Shown here: one piece after another, positions 54,267 to 64,000 of the stretch
Position numbering within the stretch: position 1 is the first letter of the stretch
Layout of the letters: each line of letters begins with the position of its first letter
Assembly: GCF_010093305.1 (NCBI RefSeq)
Contig: NZ_PDWS01000009.1
Span: forward strand, 1-64,000
DNA length: 64,000 nt
Origin: Pseudoxanthomonas sacheonensis
GTDB taxonomy: Bacteria; Pseudomonadota; Gammaproteobacteria; Xanthomonadales; Xanthomonadaceae
Reading direction: 5' to 3'
Program-made: the position numbers and the translations under genes
The notes under the pieces: generated by a model
Seen by the model: the letters and a program-made list of their open reading frames with translations, nothing else
What the model was told of the DNA's origin: nothing
The model's database searches: none

Positions 54267-55457
54267 TCAGTGTTTCGTACGCGGCACTCTGCGCAGGGCG
54301 AAGCTTTCCCAAGCCGCGACCAGGACCATCACGCCGGTGGTGAACGCGCCCAGAGCCAATGCCGACAACTGGTGCGCGAATGCGAAAGGCGCCACCGCCG
54401 CCAACAGCGCAAGCCCCGCCAGATGCGACAACGGGGGCAGTTTGCGGTCGTTCGATGTCCATTTGAACAAGGCATTGCCCAGCAGATACAGCGCCGGGCC
54501 GGCAAGAATGACGGCGACGCCCAAGGTTTCGGCATGCCCGGGATGCACCAGCACGATTTCATCGGCCACCGCGCAGACGATGATGCCGGCGACGATCAGC
54601 AGATGCAGGTAGGTGTAGGCCAGACGCGCGATGCGGCCAGGGTCGTCGGAATGCGCGATGCGGTGGCTGGCGCGTTCGGAGGCAGTGTCGAAATACATCC
54701 ACCACATGGCCACGCTGCCCAGGAAGGAAACCAGGAAGGCGGCTACGGTGGCGGGGTTGGTCGGCAATCCGGCGAATGTCGCACCCGTGACCAGGATCGA
54801 TTCGCCTAGCGCGATGATCACGAACAACGCGCAGCGTTCGGCTATGTGGCCGCCGTCCACATCCCATTCCGCCGTGGTCGAACGCCCCAGCCCGGGCACC
54901 CAGAAGGCGACCGATGGCGATACGTATTCGATGGCGATGGCCACCAGCCACAAACCGGTGCGTAGCGCGCCCTGCTCGAAACCACCCCATACCCAGAACA
55001 CCGCGGAAGCCAGAAACCAGATCAGGATGCGTTGGAAATTATGCGACTGCGCGGCTCCTTCCCCGCGCAGAGCCCAGAGCATGAACAAGTTGCGGCCCAC
55101 TTGCATTGCCGCGAAGGCGCAAGCGAACAGCAGGCCTTTTTCGCCGAACGCTTCCGGTATGGAAGACGACATCAGCAGCCCGCCCAGCATCAGCGCGAAC
55201 AGCATGACCCGCACCGGCACTTTTTCCGGATCCAGCCAGTTGGTGACCCACGAGGTGAATATCCACAACCACCACACCGCCATCAGCAGCATCAGCGTAT
55301 GCAGCGCGCCGGTCGGCGTCAGATGGGCCAGCAGGCCGTGCGACAACTGGGTGACGGCGAAAACGAAGACCAGATCGAAGAACAACTCGACCATGGAGAC
55401 CTTGCCGCTGTCGTGCTGGCCACGTTTGCGCAGCAACGAATGGGAATGGATGTTCAT
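54267..55457 (-). CDS. Low temperature requirement protein A (LtrA family)
   Basis: 396 residues with roughly ten membrane helices. The N-terminus VSMVELFFDLVFVFAVTQLSHGLL, followed by HIAERCALFVIIALGESIL, is the LtrA signature. The name comes from a Listeria cold-growth phenotype; the biochemical function is not known. It is 47 bases upstream of the Kef-type antiporter gene and 34 bases after a small membrane protein gene. Confidence 0.9.
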   Translation of the reverse strand: MNIHSHSLLRKRGQHDSGKVSMVELFFDLVFVFAVTQLSHGLLAHLTPTGALHTLMLLMAVWWLWIFTSWVTNWLDPEKVPVRVMLFALMLGGLLMSSSIPEAFGEKGLLFACAFAAMQVGRNLFMLWALRGEGAAQSHNFQRILIWFLASAVFWVWGGFEQGALRTGLWLVAIAIEYVSPSVAFWVPGLGRSTTAEWDVDGGHIAERCALFVIIALGESILVTGATFAGLPTNPATVAAFLVSFLGSVAMWWMYFDTASERASHRIAHSDDPGRIARLAYTYLHLLIVAGIIVCAVADEIVLVHPGHAETLGVAVILAGPALYLLGNALFKWTSNDRKLPPLSHLAGLALLAAVAPFAFAHQLSALALGAFTTGVMVLVAAWESFALRRVPRTKH

Positions 55458-55491
55458 ACTAGCGATCCTTTCGCGAACCCGTGTCGCGGCA

Positions 55492-55743
55492 TCAACGGCC
55501 GCGGCCCTTCCAGGCCAATAGCCATGCGCCTAGTACGGGGATCGCGAAGATGACCGACTGGATCGGCAACTCTTCCTGCAGCGAATATCCGTGCGACATG
55601 CCGGTGCGCAGATTCCACAACGTCGCCAGCAACCAGACAGCCGTGAATATCCAGGCGGTAGTGGTGCGTTTGGCGGACTTGGTCAACCACATAGCCAACG
55701 CCATGAACACCAGACCGGTCACGATGAAAATGAGGGTACGCAT
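55492..55743 (-). CDS. Small membrane protein of unknown function
   Basis: 83 residues from the ATG at 55743 (MRTLIFIVTG). Three hydrophobic stretches are visible: LIFIVTGLVFMALAMWL, TAWIFTAVWLLATLWNL and IQSVIFAIPVLGAWLLAW. The last residues are basic. I do not recognise a family. It precedes LtrA on the same strand with a short gap. Confidence 0.7.
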   Translation of the reverse strand: MRTLIFIVTGLVFMALAMWLTKSAKRTTTAWIFTAVWLLATLWNLRTGMSHGYSLQEELPIQSVIFAIPVLGAWLLAWKGRGR

Positions 55744-55808
55744 AGCCAACTCCCCAGTTGAATGATCTCATGGCGAACGATATCGGATTTTCTTCTGCGA
55801 CGGTCGAA

Positions 55809-56942
55809 TCAGCCCCCGCAGAATTTCTGATAATCGATATAGCCCGGAAACGGCTTGTCCGGCGCGCAAACCACGCAATCGGGGTCCGGCCGCAAGCGCA
55901 TTTCACGGAAGCGCATTGCCAGCGCATCGAATTGCAGCAACCGACCGCTCAGCGGTTCGCCGATGCCCAGCAACAGCTTGATCGCCTCGTTGGCCTGCAG
56001 CAGCCCGATCACGCCGGGCAATACGCCCAGCACGCCGGCCTCGGCGCAATTGGGCGCGAACTCGGCCGCCGGCGGTTCCGGGAACAGGCAGCGGTAGCAC
56101 GGCGCCTGCCCGCGATGGCGGCCGGCGTCGAACACGCTCACCTGCCCTTCGAAACGCTGCACTGCGCCGTACACCAGCGGCTTGCCCAATTTCACGCAGG
56201 CGTCGTTGAGCAGATAGCGCACCGGAAAATTGTCGGCACCGTCGATCACCACATCCACGTCCGCCAGCAGGCGTTCGATGTTGCCGGCCACGACGCGTTC
56301 GGCGACCGCTTCGATCCGCGTGCGCGGATTCAAAGCCGAAAGCGCGATCTGGGCCGAGACGACCTTCGCTTCGCCTATCCGCGCCTCGGTATGCAGGATC
56401 TGGCGCTGCAGGTTGCTGCGGTCTACCACGTCGTCATCTGCGATACGCAGATGGCCGATTCCCGCTGCGGCAAGATAGAACGCCGCCGGCGAACCCAGCC
56501 CGCCGGCGCCGATCATCAACACCCGAGAAGCCTCGAGTTTGCGCTGGCCCTCCACACCCACTTCCTGCAGGCGCAGATGGCGCGAATAGCGGTCCATGAA
56601 ATCGGCTTCATCGGCATCCAACTGCGGCCTGACCACCGGCAGACCTTCGGCCATCCAGCGCGTGGTGCCGCCGGCGACGGAAGACAGATTCAGGTAACCG
56701 GCCTGGTTGAGGAAGGCAGCCGACTGCATGGATCGGGCGCCGCTCTGGCAGATCAGCAGGATCTCCGCGGCGCGTTCGGGCAGGTGCAGGCCGGGGTCGG
56801 CTTCCAGATCGGCTTTGGCTATGCCCAGCGAACCTTCGGCCTGCCCGCCGGCGCGCTCGTGCGCTTCGCGGACATCGATCAGTACGGCGCCATGGGTCTG
56901 GCGCTGGCGGGCTTGGGTGGGGGTGATTTCGGGGATGGACAT
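55809..56942 (-). CDS. moeB: Rhodanese-MoeB fusion, sulfur-carrier adenylyltransferase
   Basis: 377 residues. A rhodanese domain (about 8-110; VLIDVREAHE, active Cys65 in LLICQSGARS) is fused to a ThiF/MoeB E1-like domain. The latter has VLMIGAGGLGSPAAFYLAAAG, DVVDRSNLQRQILH and two zinc CxxC pairs (CYRC, CVVC). It would adenylate and thiolate the C-terminus of MoaD or ThiS. I start at the ATG at 56942 (MSIPEITPT). It lies next to moeA, so molybdopterin synthesis is the likely main role. In many species the rhodanese is at the C-terminus; here it leads. Confidence 0.88.
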   Translation of the reverse strand: MSIPEITPTQARQRQTHGAVLIDVREAHERAGGQAEGSLGIAKADLEADPGLHLPERAAEILLICQSGARSMQSAAFLNQAGYLNLSSVAGGTTRWMAEGLPVVRPQLDADEADFMDRYSRHLRLQEVGVEGQRKLEASRVLMIGAGGLGSPAAFYLAAAGIGHLRIADDDVVDRSNLQRQILHTEARIGEAKVVSAQIALSALNPRTRIEAVAERVVAGNIERLLADVDVVIDGADNFPVRYLLNDACVKLGKPLVYGAVQRFEGQVSVFDAGRHRGQAPCYRCLFPEPPAAEFAPNCAEAGVLGVLPGVIGLLQANEAIKLLLGIGEPLSGRLLQFDALAMRFREMRLRPDPDCVVCAPDKPFPGYIDYQKFCGG

Positions 56943-56966
56943 GGCGGGATTATCGCGCTGTTTGCT

Positions 56967-57103
56967 TCCCTTCTCCCACTGGGAGAAGGTGGCGCGTAGC
57001 GCCGGATGAGGGAGGGAGAACGACTTGCAAGAAGAAGGTTCAGTCAAGCTGATGATCCACTCCCTCATCCGCCCTTCGGGCACCTTCTCCCTCCGGGAGA
57101 AGG
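56967..57103. repeat. Paired CTTCTCCC-type inverted repeats
   Basis: CCTTCTCCC-ACT-GGGAGAAGG (56969-56989) and CCTTCTCCC-TCC-GGGAGAAGG (57083-57103) are flanked inside by GGATGAGGG and CCCTCATCC. The two units thus form one large inverted repeat filling the gap between moeA and moeB. The same family is at 50760-50907. Confidence 0.8.
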
Positions 57104-57107
57104 AAAG

Positions 57108-58325
57108 CTAGTACGCCAGCACTTCCACGACGCTGCCTTCTTCGAATTCCTGTACCCCCTCCCCCAAAACGATCAGGACATCGCTGTCGGCCGCCGCACG
57201 CAGGCGGTGGGAGGCATCGGCGCTGTTCGGCGCCACGCCAAGCACGCCGTCCTGTCCGCACTGCAGGCGCCCGCGCAGGAACTCCAGGCGCTCGTGCGAT
57301 TTATTCCACGACGCTGTGAGCCGCGCGAAACGCCTTGCACGCGGCTCCGCCCTGCCCTGCAAGCCGTCCAGCAACTGGCGCCCCAGGGTGAGAAAAGTGG
57401 CGAGCACCGAAACCGGATTGCCGGGCAAACCCAGAAACAGCGCCCGATCCAGATTTCCGAAAAGCACCGGCATGCCCGGTTTCATTTTCACTTTCCAGAA
57501 GTGGATCTCGCCCTGCGCGCCCAGCAGCGCGGGCAAGTGGTCTTTCTCACCGGCCGAAACACCGCCGCAGGTGATGACCAGGTCGAACGCCGAAGCCGCA
57601 TCGCGCAGCGCGGTTTCGATGCGGGCCGGGTCGTCCGGCAAAGCTGGCCAAGCGACGGGTTCCAGGCCTTCCGCGCGCAGCAGACCCATCAACAGCTCGC
57701 GGTTGCTGTTGTAGATCTGCCCGGGAAGCAGCGGCAACCCCGGCTCCACCAGTTCATCGCCGGTAGTGAACACCGCGACCGTGGGGCGTTGCGAGACTTC
57801 CAGCTCGGCCACGCCCAGCGCGGCCGCCAGACTGACGCGCGCGGGAGACAGGACCGAGCCTGCGCGGAGCACCACGTCGCCGGCCCGCACGTCTTCGCCG
57901 GCGCGGCGAATGTCGGCACCAGCCGCCACGCCTGCCGGCACCGTCAGCAAGCCATCGTGTTCATGCGTCTCTTCCTTGATGACGACCGTATCGGCACCGG
58001 CCGGAAGCGGCGCACCGGTGGTAATGCGGATGCATTGACCGGATTGCAGCGCCTGGGCCAGCAGCGGTCCTGCGAACTGCGCACCGACGATGCGCAACTC
58101 CGTATCGTTTCCCGGATGCAAATCGGCATGGCGCAGCGCGAAGCCGTCCATCCGGCTGTTGTCGAAAGCGGGCAGGTCGATGGGCGCGCTGAGGTCCTGC
58201 GCCAGGATGCGTCCGTCCACTCGTTTGATCGCCAGGCGTTCATGGCCGAGCCTGCGCTCGGCCGCGACCCGCTCCACGATGCGCACGGCATCGTCGTAGC
58301 CGATGCGTGTGGGAAAGCCGTCCAT
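57108..58325 (-). CDS. moeA: Molybdopterin molybdenumtransferase
   Basis: 405 residues of the MoeA family. DLPAFDNSRMDGFALRHAD in domain I-III, TGAPLPAGADTVVIKEE, TTGDELVEPG, and TCGGVSAGEKDHLP in the MPT-binding domain are present; PGNPVSVLATFL follows. It inserts molybdenum into MPT-AMP. I start at the ATG at 58325 (MDGFPTRIG); a GTG 12 bases upstream is possible. It lies 24 bases after der and precedes moeB across a repeat. Confidence 0.94.
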   Translation of the reverse strand: MDGFPTRIGYDDAVRIVERVAAERRLGHERLAIKRVDGRILAQDLSAPIDLPAFDNSRMDGFALRHADLHPGNDTELRIVGAQFAGPLLAQALQSGQCIRITTGAPLPAGADTVVIKEETHEHDGLLTVPAGVAAGADIRRAGEDVRAGDVVLRAGSVLSPARVSLAAALGVAELEVSQRPTVAVFTTGDELVEPGLPLLPGQIYNSNRELLMGLLRAEGLEPVAWPALPDDPARIETALRDAASAFDLVITCGGVSAGEKDHLPALLGAQGEIHFWKVKMKPGMPVLFGNLDRALFLGLPGNPVSVLATFLTLGRQLLDGLQGRAEPRARRFARLTASWNKSHERLEFLRGRLQCGQDGVLGVAPNSADASHRLRAAADSDVLIVLGEGVQEFEEGSVVEVLAY

Positions 58326-58349
58326 CGTCCCCGCCACCGGAGGCCGCGC

Positions 58350-59750
<1,401 letters not shown>

Positions 59751-59757
59751 ATTGAAA

Positions 59758-59923
59758 ACCGGGAATCGGGAATGGGGAATGGGAACAGCGGATTCCCAGT
59801 CGCCCGATTATCCTCCATCCGACCGCGGAAAATCGAAAATGACGGATCGAGCTGGATCGGGGTCGCTACCGCGCCCTAGCGACTCCCTGTTCTCGACTCC
59901 CTGTTCTCGATTCCCTATTCCTG
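59758..59923. repeat. GGGAATC-type heptamer repeats between der and bamB
   Basis: GGGAATCGGGAATGGGGAAT starts near 59761, and related CTCCCTGTTCTCGA/TTCCCTATTC copies lie at 59880-59923. These are the same class as the cluster at 49129. I see nothing else in this 175-base gap. Confidence 0.6.
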
Positions 59924-59925
59924 CC

Positions 59926-61092
59926 TCACTGCAGGCGGAATGCGGTCAGTTCGCCTTCGACGTTCTGCACCAGCAGGATCCCGTCGGCCACCACCGGCTT
60001 GGCGCGCACCGCCTTGCCGCCGACTCGTTCGCGGGCCGCTTCCTCGCCGTTGTCCAGGCGCAGCCAATGCACGTAGCCGTCGAAATCCCCGACCACCGCG
60101 TAATCGCCGTGCACCGTCGCCGCGGTCAGCGAGCGGCGGGCCAGGGTCACGTTGGACCACATCGGCGCACCCGAGCTCTTGTCCAGCGCCCAGACCGAAC
60201 CGGCCGGATCGGCGACGATCACACTGCCCGAGGACAGGCCCAGCCCGCCCGGTCCGCCGTTGTCGCGGGTCCACAGCGGACGGCCGCTGGGGCCATCGAT
60301 GGCGACCGTTTCCTTCTTGAAGCTGGTGGCATAGACCGTGGTGTCGTCGAGCACGGCGGCGCCATCGACGTCGGCCATGCGTTCCAGTTCGGTGCGCCCC
60401 TCGGGCACGCCGATAACCTGATTCCACAGCGGACGCCCGTCGTTCAAGCCCATGGCCGAAAGCGTGCCATCGTCATTGCCGACGAACACCACGCCCGGAC
60501 CCAGGGTCACCGGCGCATTGCCGCGAACGGTCAGACTTGGAAGATCATGGTTGGAGAACCAGCGACGCTCGCCGGTGGCGGCATCGAAAGCCGAAACGCG
60601 GCCATCGTTGGACCGTACCAGCACCAAACCCTGCCCGACGGCGGGCGCTGCGATCACTTCGTTGGGCACCTTGGCCTGCCACTTCTCCGCACCGGTGGCC
60701 GCATCCAGCGCGATCACCTTGCCGTCCAGCGAACCGATCACCACCAGCCCATCGCCGGCACCGGGACCGCCGGACAACCTTTCTTCGGACTCGTATTCCC
60801 ACACGGTCTTTCCGGTCTGCAGATCGAAAGCGCGCACGCCGCCCTCCACAGCCGCCGCATAGACGCGGCCATCGGCCACTGCAGGACCCTGGTTCACGCC
60901 CAGACGGTCTTCGCCCTTGCCCGCGTTGGCGCTCCACAATTTGGAAACAGTGGCGGTAGCGGTGAAATCGACCAGCTCGGCCGGCTCGGTGGGTTTGCCG
61001 TCGTCCTTGTCCTTGCTGAACCAGCCTTTGACCGTGCTGCAGCCGGACAACACCATCGCCAGGACCGCGATCGCCATAATGCGTTTGAACAT
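59926..61092 (-). CDS. bamB: Outer membrane protein assembly lipoprotein BamB
   Basis: 388 residues. A lipoprotein signal (AIAVLAMVLSGCS) is followed by an eight-bladed PQQ-like beta-propeller with repeated WxxxxG-type motifs such as VWALDKSSGAPMWSN and VIALDAATGAEKWQA. It is part of the BAM complex that inserts beta-barrel proteins, including TBDRs, into the outer membrane. I start at the ATG at 61092 (MFKRIMAIA). It follows yfgM by 14 bases and precedes der. Confidence 0.95.
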   Translation of the reverse strand: MFKRIMAIAVLAMVLSGCSTVKGWFSKDKDDGKPTEPAELVDFTATATVSKLWSANAGKGEDRLGVNQGPAVADGRVYAAAVEGGVRAFDLQTGKTVWEYESEERLSGGPGAGDGLVVIGSLDGKVIALDAATGAEKWQAKVPNEVIAAPAVGQGLVLVRSNDGRVSAFDAATGERRWFSNHDLPSLTVRGNAPVTLGPGVVFVGNDDGTLSAMGLNDGRPLWNQVIGVPEGRTELERMADVDGAAVLDDTTVYATSFKKETVAIDGPSGRPLWTRDNGGPGGLGLSSGSVIVADPAGSVWALDKSSGAPMWSNVTLARRSLTAATVHGDYAVVGDFDGYVHWLRLDNGEEAARERVGGKAVRAKPVVADGILLVQNVEGELTAFRLQ

Positions 61093-61106
61093 GAAAACCG
61101 GCCTCA

Positions 61107-61739
61107 TCAAGTTGGCTGCGCGGGCTTGGGCGGTGTGCCGCCCAGATCGCTGAGTTTCAGCTCGACCAGGCGACGCTGCGGCGCAGCCACATCCATCGCG
61201 GTGAGAGCCTTCAAATAAGTGTCGCGCGCCTGATCCCGCTTGCCCGTGGCCAGCAACGCATCGCCGCGCGCTTCCAGGCTGGCGCTGTCGGCGGCGTCGC
61301 CCAGGACTTTCAGGGCCTCTTCGCCCTTGCCGGCATCGGTCAGCAGCTTGGCGAGGCGCAAGTCGACCAGCGATTGCAGATTCCCGTCGGCCTTGATGCC
61401 GCGGAGCGTGGCGATCGCGGCTTCGGCCTGGCCGGCATCGACCTGGGCCTTGGCCAGCCGCAGCGCGGCAAGATTCGCATACGCGTTGCCGCTTTCAAGC
61501 TTGCCGACTTCGGCCTGGGCCTTCTTCAGATCGGCCGCGCCTATGCTGTCCAGCGCGGCCTGGTAACTTACATTGGCCTGTTCGGCTTGCTGTACCTGCC
61601 GCTTCTGCCACCACTGCCAGCCAAAAATAACCGCGAGTCCCAAGGCTATGCCGCCGACCAATCCGGCGCCGTTGTTTTTCAGCCAATTGCGGACGCGCTC
61701 GCTTTGTTCGTGCTCATCGAGCAGATCGTCGATCGCCAT
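61107..61739 (-). CDS. yfgM: YfgM-family TPR membrane protein
   Basis: 210 residues. A cytoplasmic N-terminus (DDLLDEHEQSERVRNWLKNNG) precedes one membrane helix (GLVGGIALGLAVIFGWQWW, about 28-46) and a periplasmic TPR-like helical domain. In E. coli YfgM is an ancillary SecYEG/PpiD partner in periplasmic chaperoning. It lies directly before bamB and der. Compared with E. coli, ispG and hisS are absent between rodZ and yfgM. Confidence 0.92.
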   Translation of the reverse strand: MAIDDLLDEHEQSERVRNWLKNNGAGLVGGIALGLAVIFGWQWWQKRQVQQAEQANVSYQAALDSIGAADLKKAQAEVGKLESGNAYANLAALRLAKAQVDAGQAEAAIATLRGIKADGNLQSLVDLRLAKLLTDAGKGEEALKVLGDAADSASLEARGDALLATGKRDQARDTYLKALTAMDVAAPQRRLVELKLSDLGGTPPKPAQPT

Positions 61740-61816
61740 GCGTACTCTCGCCCCGTCTGAGCGGGGTCTTCGATTCGGGGTTGGACGGGATTATCCGGTG
61801 GGGACCCGTACGCAGG

Positions 61817-62650
61817 TCAGTTGGCGACCGGCGCAAGGGAACCATCAGAGGATACCGCAAAGCGCGCAATGTTCGCTCGCTTGTACGGCGTCAGGTCCAC
61901 CGTACTACCTGCTTGCTGAACCACGACCGCCGCTGCGTTGCCCAACACGACACGTCCGACTTCCCCGTTGCGGAAACTGCGTTCCTCGCCCGCCTTGAGC
62001 AGGCCGTACTCGAGATTGACGCCACCCGGCGCGTCGATCTGTACCCAGCTGTCGCCCGTCATGCGCAGGGTCAGTCCGCTGGCGCCGTTGCGCGGCAGCG
62101 GCGTCAGCGACGCGACATACGGTGCGGCTTGCGTACTGGCGGCGGCCGGCGGCTTGCCGGCGACGCCGCCCTGCTCGGCCGACGCCGCTGGCGCGGGCAC
62201 GACGTCCAGCGAAGCGGTGGCCTGGGAGCCTTGACCCAGATGCGATTGGGTAGCCACCCAGACCGGCACCGCGATCGCGGCCGTGATGACCACGTAGACC
62301 GCTCGGCGCGCAACGCTTTCCAATACCCGTTGATAGCGGGGAGTGTGGCTGTGGCTGACCAGTTCCACCGGGCGCACGCCCTGCAAGTCGGCACGTTCCA
62401 GATACGGCTCGATATCGACCTTGAGCAGCCTGGCGTAACTGCGCAGCTGCCCGCGCAGGAACACCGGCGCGCCCAGCACCTGCCAGTTCTCTTCTTCCAG
62501 CGCCTGCACTACGCGGACAGGCATTTTCAATTGACTGCCCACCTCCTGCAGACTCAGTCCCGCACGCTCTCGCGCCTGGCGCAGGGCGGGCCCGCAGCCT
62601 TCGGCATAACGACCCGCAGACGTCGGGTCCAGTGGTGTCTGGTCAGTCAT
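61817..62650 (-). CDS. rodZ: RodZ-like helix-turn-helix membrane protein
   Basis: 277 residues. An N-terminal HTH (LRQARERAGLSLQEVGSQLKMPVRVVQALEEENW, about 22-56) is followed by a single membrane helix (AVYVVITAAIAVPVWVA, about 120). A proline/alanine-rich linker and a C-terminal beta domain of DUF4115 type (LTLRMTGDSWVQIDAPGG) complete it. RodZ links MreB to the cell-wall elongation machinery. I start at the ATG at 62650 (MTDQTPLDP). It overlaps the pilF 3' end by eight bases. Confidence 0.92.
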   Translation of the reverse strand: MTDQTPLDPTSAGRYAEGCGPALRQARERAGLSLQEVGSQLKMPVRVVQALEEENWQVLGAPVFLRGQLRSYARLLKVDIEPYLERADLQGVRPVELVSHSHTPRYQRVLESVARRAVYVVITAAIAVPVWVATQSHLGQGSQATASLDVVPAPAASAEQGGVAGKPPAAASTQAAPYVASLTPLPRNGASGLTLRMTGDSWVQIDAPGGVNLEYGLLKAGEERSFRNGEVGRVVLGNAAAVVVQQAGSTVDLTPYKRANIARFAVSSDGSLAPVAN

Positions 62651-63461
62651 GGCCTTGTTTTCCCCAGGGGTCCGCGGTAACCACATCGGGGAACTCCGCC
62701 CGTAACCGCTGAACATATCGGCTGGCGGCGGCCTTGTCGCCCAGCTTTTCTTCTATACCAGCCGCCAGTTGTAGCACGGCTGCGCTGGCGGGTGCAGCAG
62801 CCAATCTTCGTTCTGTGAAGGCCCTCGCTTGAAAATAGCGACCCTGGCGGTATTCGCTCTCGGCCAGGGAGGCCAGCGCATAGGCGTTTTGCGGTGCTAT
62901 CGAGAGCGCTTTGCGCAGATCGCGGTCGGCGCGTTCGTACTGGCCGGTCTTCAGCGCGCAGCCGCCTGCGTTGGCCAGGGCCGATTCCGGCGTGCCGTAA
63001 TCCGGCGCCGCGAGCGCCCGGTCGAACCAGACCAGGGACTCGGCGGGAAAGCCGTTGCCGCACAGCCAGGCGCCGTAGTTGTTGAGCACTCCGCCCCTCT
63101 TGGGCGCGGCCTCGGCGGCACGCTTGAAGTATTCCCCGGCCTGGGCGCTCGCCCCTTTCTTGTCGGCGATGACCGCCAGCAGGGTCAATGCCTCGACGGA
63201 GGAAGGGTTCGCCTTGAGCGCTGCGGAAGCCTCGGCCTCCGCCATCTTGAGGTCGCCCGCGTTGAGCCGTTGCTCTGCCAGGCTCAGCCTGCGCTCGGCC
63301 GCCATCCGTTGGGTGGTCTTGGCGTCGTCGACGACATGGTAGTCGGGCGCCACGTATTCGGCCCGCTGCTCCTTCATGGCGGGCACCATGAAGGCCCGGC
63401 ATGCGGTCAGCAGCGGCAACAGCAGCAGTACGGCGAATGCAGCGCTACGCAGCCGCATCAT
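62643..63461 (-). CDS. pilF: Type IV pilus biogenesis/stability lipoprotein PilF (PilW)
   Basis: 272 residues. A lipoprotein signal ([12 protein letters not shown]) is followed by TPR repeats ([29 protein letters not shown] and later copies). PilF pilots the PilQ secretin to the outer membrane. It overlaps the rlmN end by 17 bases and rodZ by eight, so rlmN-pilF-rodZ form one transcript. No pilus gene is otherwise in the window. Confidence 0.93.
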   Translation of the reverse strand: MMRLRSAAFAVLLLLPLLTACRAFMVPAMKEQRAEYVAPDYHVVDDAKTTQRMAAERRLSLAEQRLNAGDLKMAEAEASAALKANPSSVEALTLLAVIADKKGASAQAGEYFKRAAEAAPKRGGVLNNYGAWLCGNGFPAESLVWFDRALAAPDYGTPESALANAGGCALKTGQYERADRDLRKALSIAPQNAYALASLAESEYRQGRYFQARAFTERRLAAAPASAAVLQLAAGIEEKLGDKAAASRYVQRLRAEFPDVVTADPWGKQGHD

Positions 63462-64000
63462 CGATCCCTTGCGACTGCAGGTGCAGGCGGAACTCGGCCT
63501 GGCGCCGCGTGCGGTCGACCACCTGCCCCTTCAGCTGGCCGCAGGCCGCATCGATATCGTCGCCGCGCGTACGCCGGACCATGGTGAGCACTTGCGAATC
63601 CAGCAGGATCTTCTGGAAGGCGCGGATGTCGGCATCGGTGCTGCGCTCGTAGCGCGTGCCGGGAAACGGGTTGAAGGGGATCAGGTTGACCTTGCCCGCA
63701 TCCTTCGACTGCACGGCGTTGTCGAACTGGCGCATCAGGCGCGCCAGTTCGCGCGCGTGCTGGGGCTGGTCGTTGACGCCGCGCATCATGGTGTATTCGA
63801 AAGTCACCGAATCGCGCTTCTTGTTGTGCCGCACGTAGCGCGCGCAGGCGGCCATCAGTTCGGCGATCGGGTATTTCTTGTTCAACGGAACCAGCTCGGT
63901 GCGCAGCTCGTCGTTGGCCGCATGCAGCGACACCGCCAGCGACACGTCGGATTCGACCGAAAGACGGTCGATCATCGGCACCATGCCGGCGGTGGAAAGC
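63445..64000 (-). CDS. rlmN: 23S rRNA/tRNA adenine C2-methyltransferase RlmN, C-terminal part
   Basis: The 3' end of a radical-SAM methyltransferase that is cut by the right window edge. The visible part has [41 protein letters not shown] and the terminal [15 protein letters not shown], whose cysteine is the resolving residue of the dual-cysteine mechanism. The radical-SAM CxxxCxxC lies outside the window. It methylates A2503 of 23S rRNA and A37 of some tRNAs. Confidence 0.95.
   Translation of the reverse strand, partial: LSTAGMVPMIDRLSVESDVSLAVSLHAANDELRTELVPLNKKYPIAELMAACARYVRHNKKRDSVTFEYTMMRGVNDQPQHARELARLMRQFDNAVQSKDAGKVNLIPFNPFPGTRYERSTDADIRAFQKILLDSQVLTMVRRTRGDDIDAACGQLKGQVVDRTRRQAEFRLHLQSQGIDDAAA

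Noticed and set aside
52678-54612. A 644-codon plus-strand open frame opposite the Kef-type antiporter
   Set aside because: Its residues are dominated by histidine, glutamine and arginine, typical of antisense of membrane-helix codons.

Overview
The window is GC-rich, densely coded gammaproteobacterial DNA, most likely from the Lysobacterales (Xanthomonadales), family Xanthomonadaceae. This rests on large sugar TonB-dependent receptors (TBDRs) of the Xanthomonas/Caulobacter type, two exact or near-exact copies of the Xanthomonas-type xyl-box, GTAG-type palindromic intergenic repeats, and the order of the housekeeping genes. I cannot name a genus. No phage, insertion sequence or CRISPR array is visible.

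Region 1 (1-11.1 kb) is a xylose/xylan block, all on the minus strand. It holds xylB-xylA-sugar porter (the porter is cut by the window edge) with a xyl-box just before xylB. Next comes a second transcription unit headed by a 1041-residue TBDR with its own xyl-box. A strong terminator hairpin follows the receptor. After it lies an accessory cassette of unclear function: SapC-like protein, JmjC/cupin-8 protein, flavin-dependent tryptophan-halogenase-like protein and a DUF6445-type protein.

Region 2 (11.3-28.8 kb) looks like an N-glycan utilisation locus. It encodes exported GH47 and GH92 alpha-mannosidases, a GH20 hexosaminidase, a GH29 alpha-fucosidase, a Tat-exported glycosylasparaginase and a second TBDR. 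Inside the cell a mannose isomerase, a PfkB fructokinase and a glucokinase would feed sugars to glycolysis. A LacI-family regulator sits in the middle. GATCGATC-centred palindromes lie before the regulator, the GH20 gene, the receptor and the glucokinase, so they look like its operators. A broken remnant of a FucP/GluP-type sugar permease lies between the regulator and the fructokinase.

Region 3 (29-40 kb) holds smaller units. These are a peroxiredoxin/DsbA-like pair, an ECF42-type sigma factor with its YCII/DGPF partner, YceI, a glutathione S-transferase and a DUF1428 protein. A four-gene acyl-CoA operon (phosphotransferase, acyl-CoA dehydrogenase, two SDRs) is divergent from an IclR regulator. 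The shared intergenic region carries two clear AGTTC-N9-GAACT sites.

Region 4 (40.4-64 kb) is core genome: tRNA-Glu, tRNA-Ala, a DUF1249 protein, ppsR/ppsA, a MscS channel, orn, tadA-guaA-guaB, folD, a DUF1244 protein, a Kef-type antiporter, LtrA, a rhodanese-MoeB fusion, moeA, der-bamB-yfgM, and rodZ-pilF-rlmN (rlmN cut by the window end). Paired inverted intergenic repeats of several families are scattered through regions 3 and 4.
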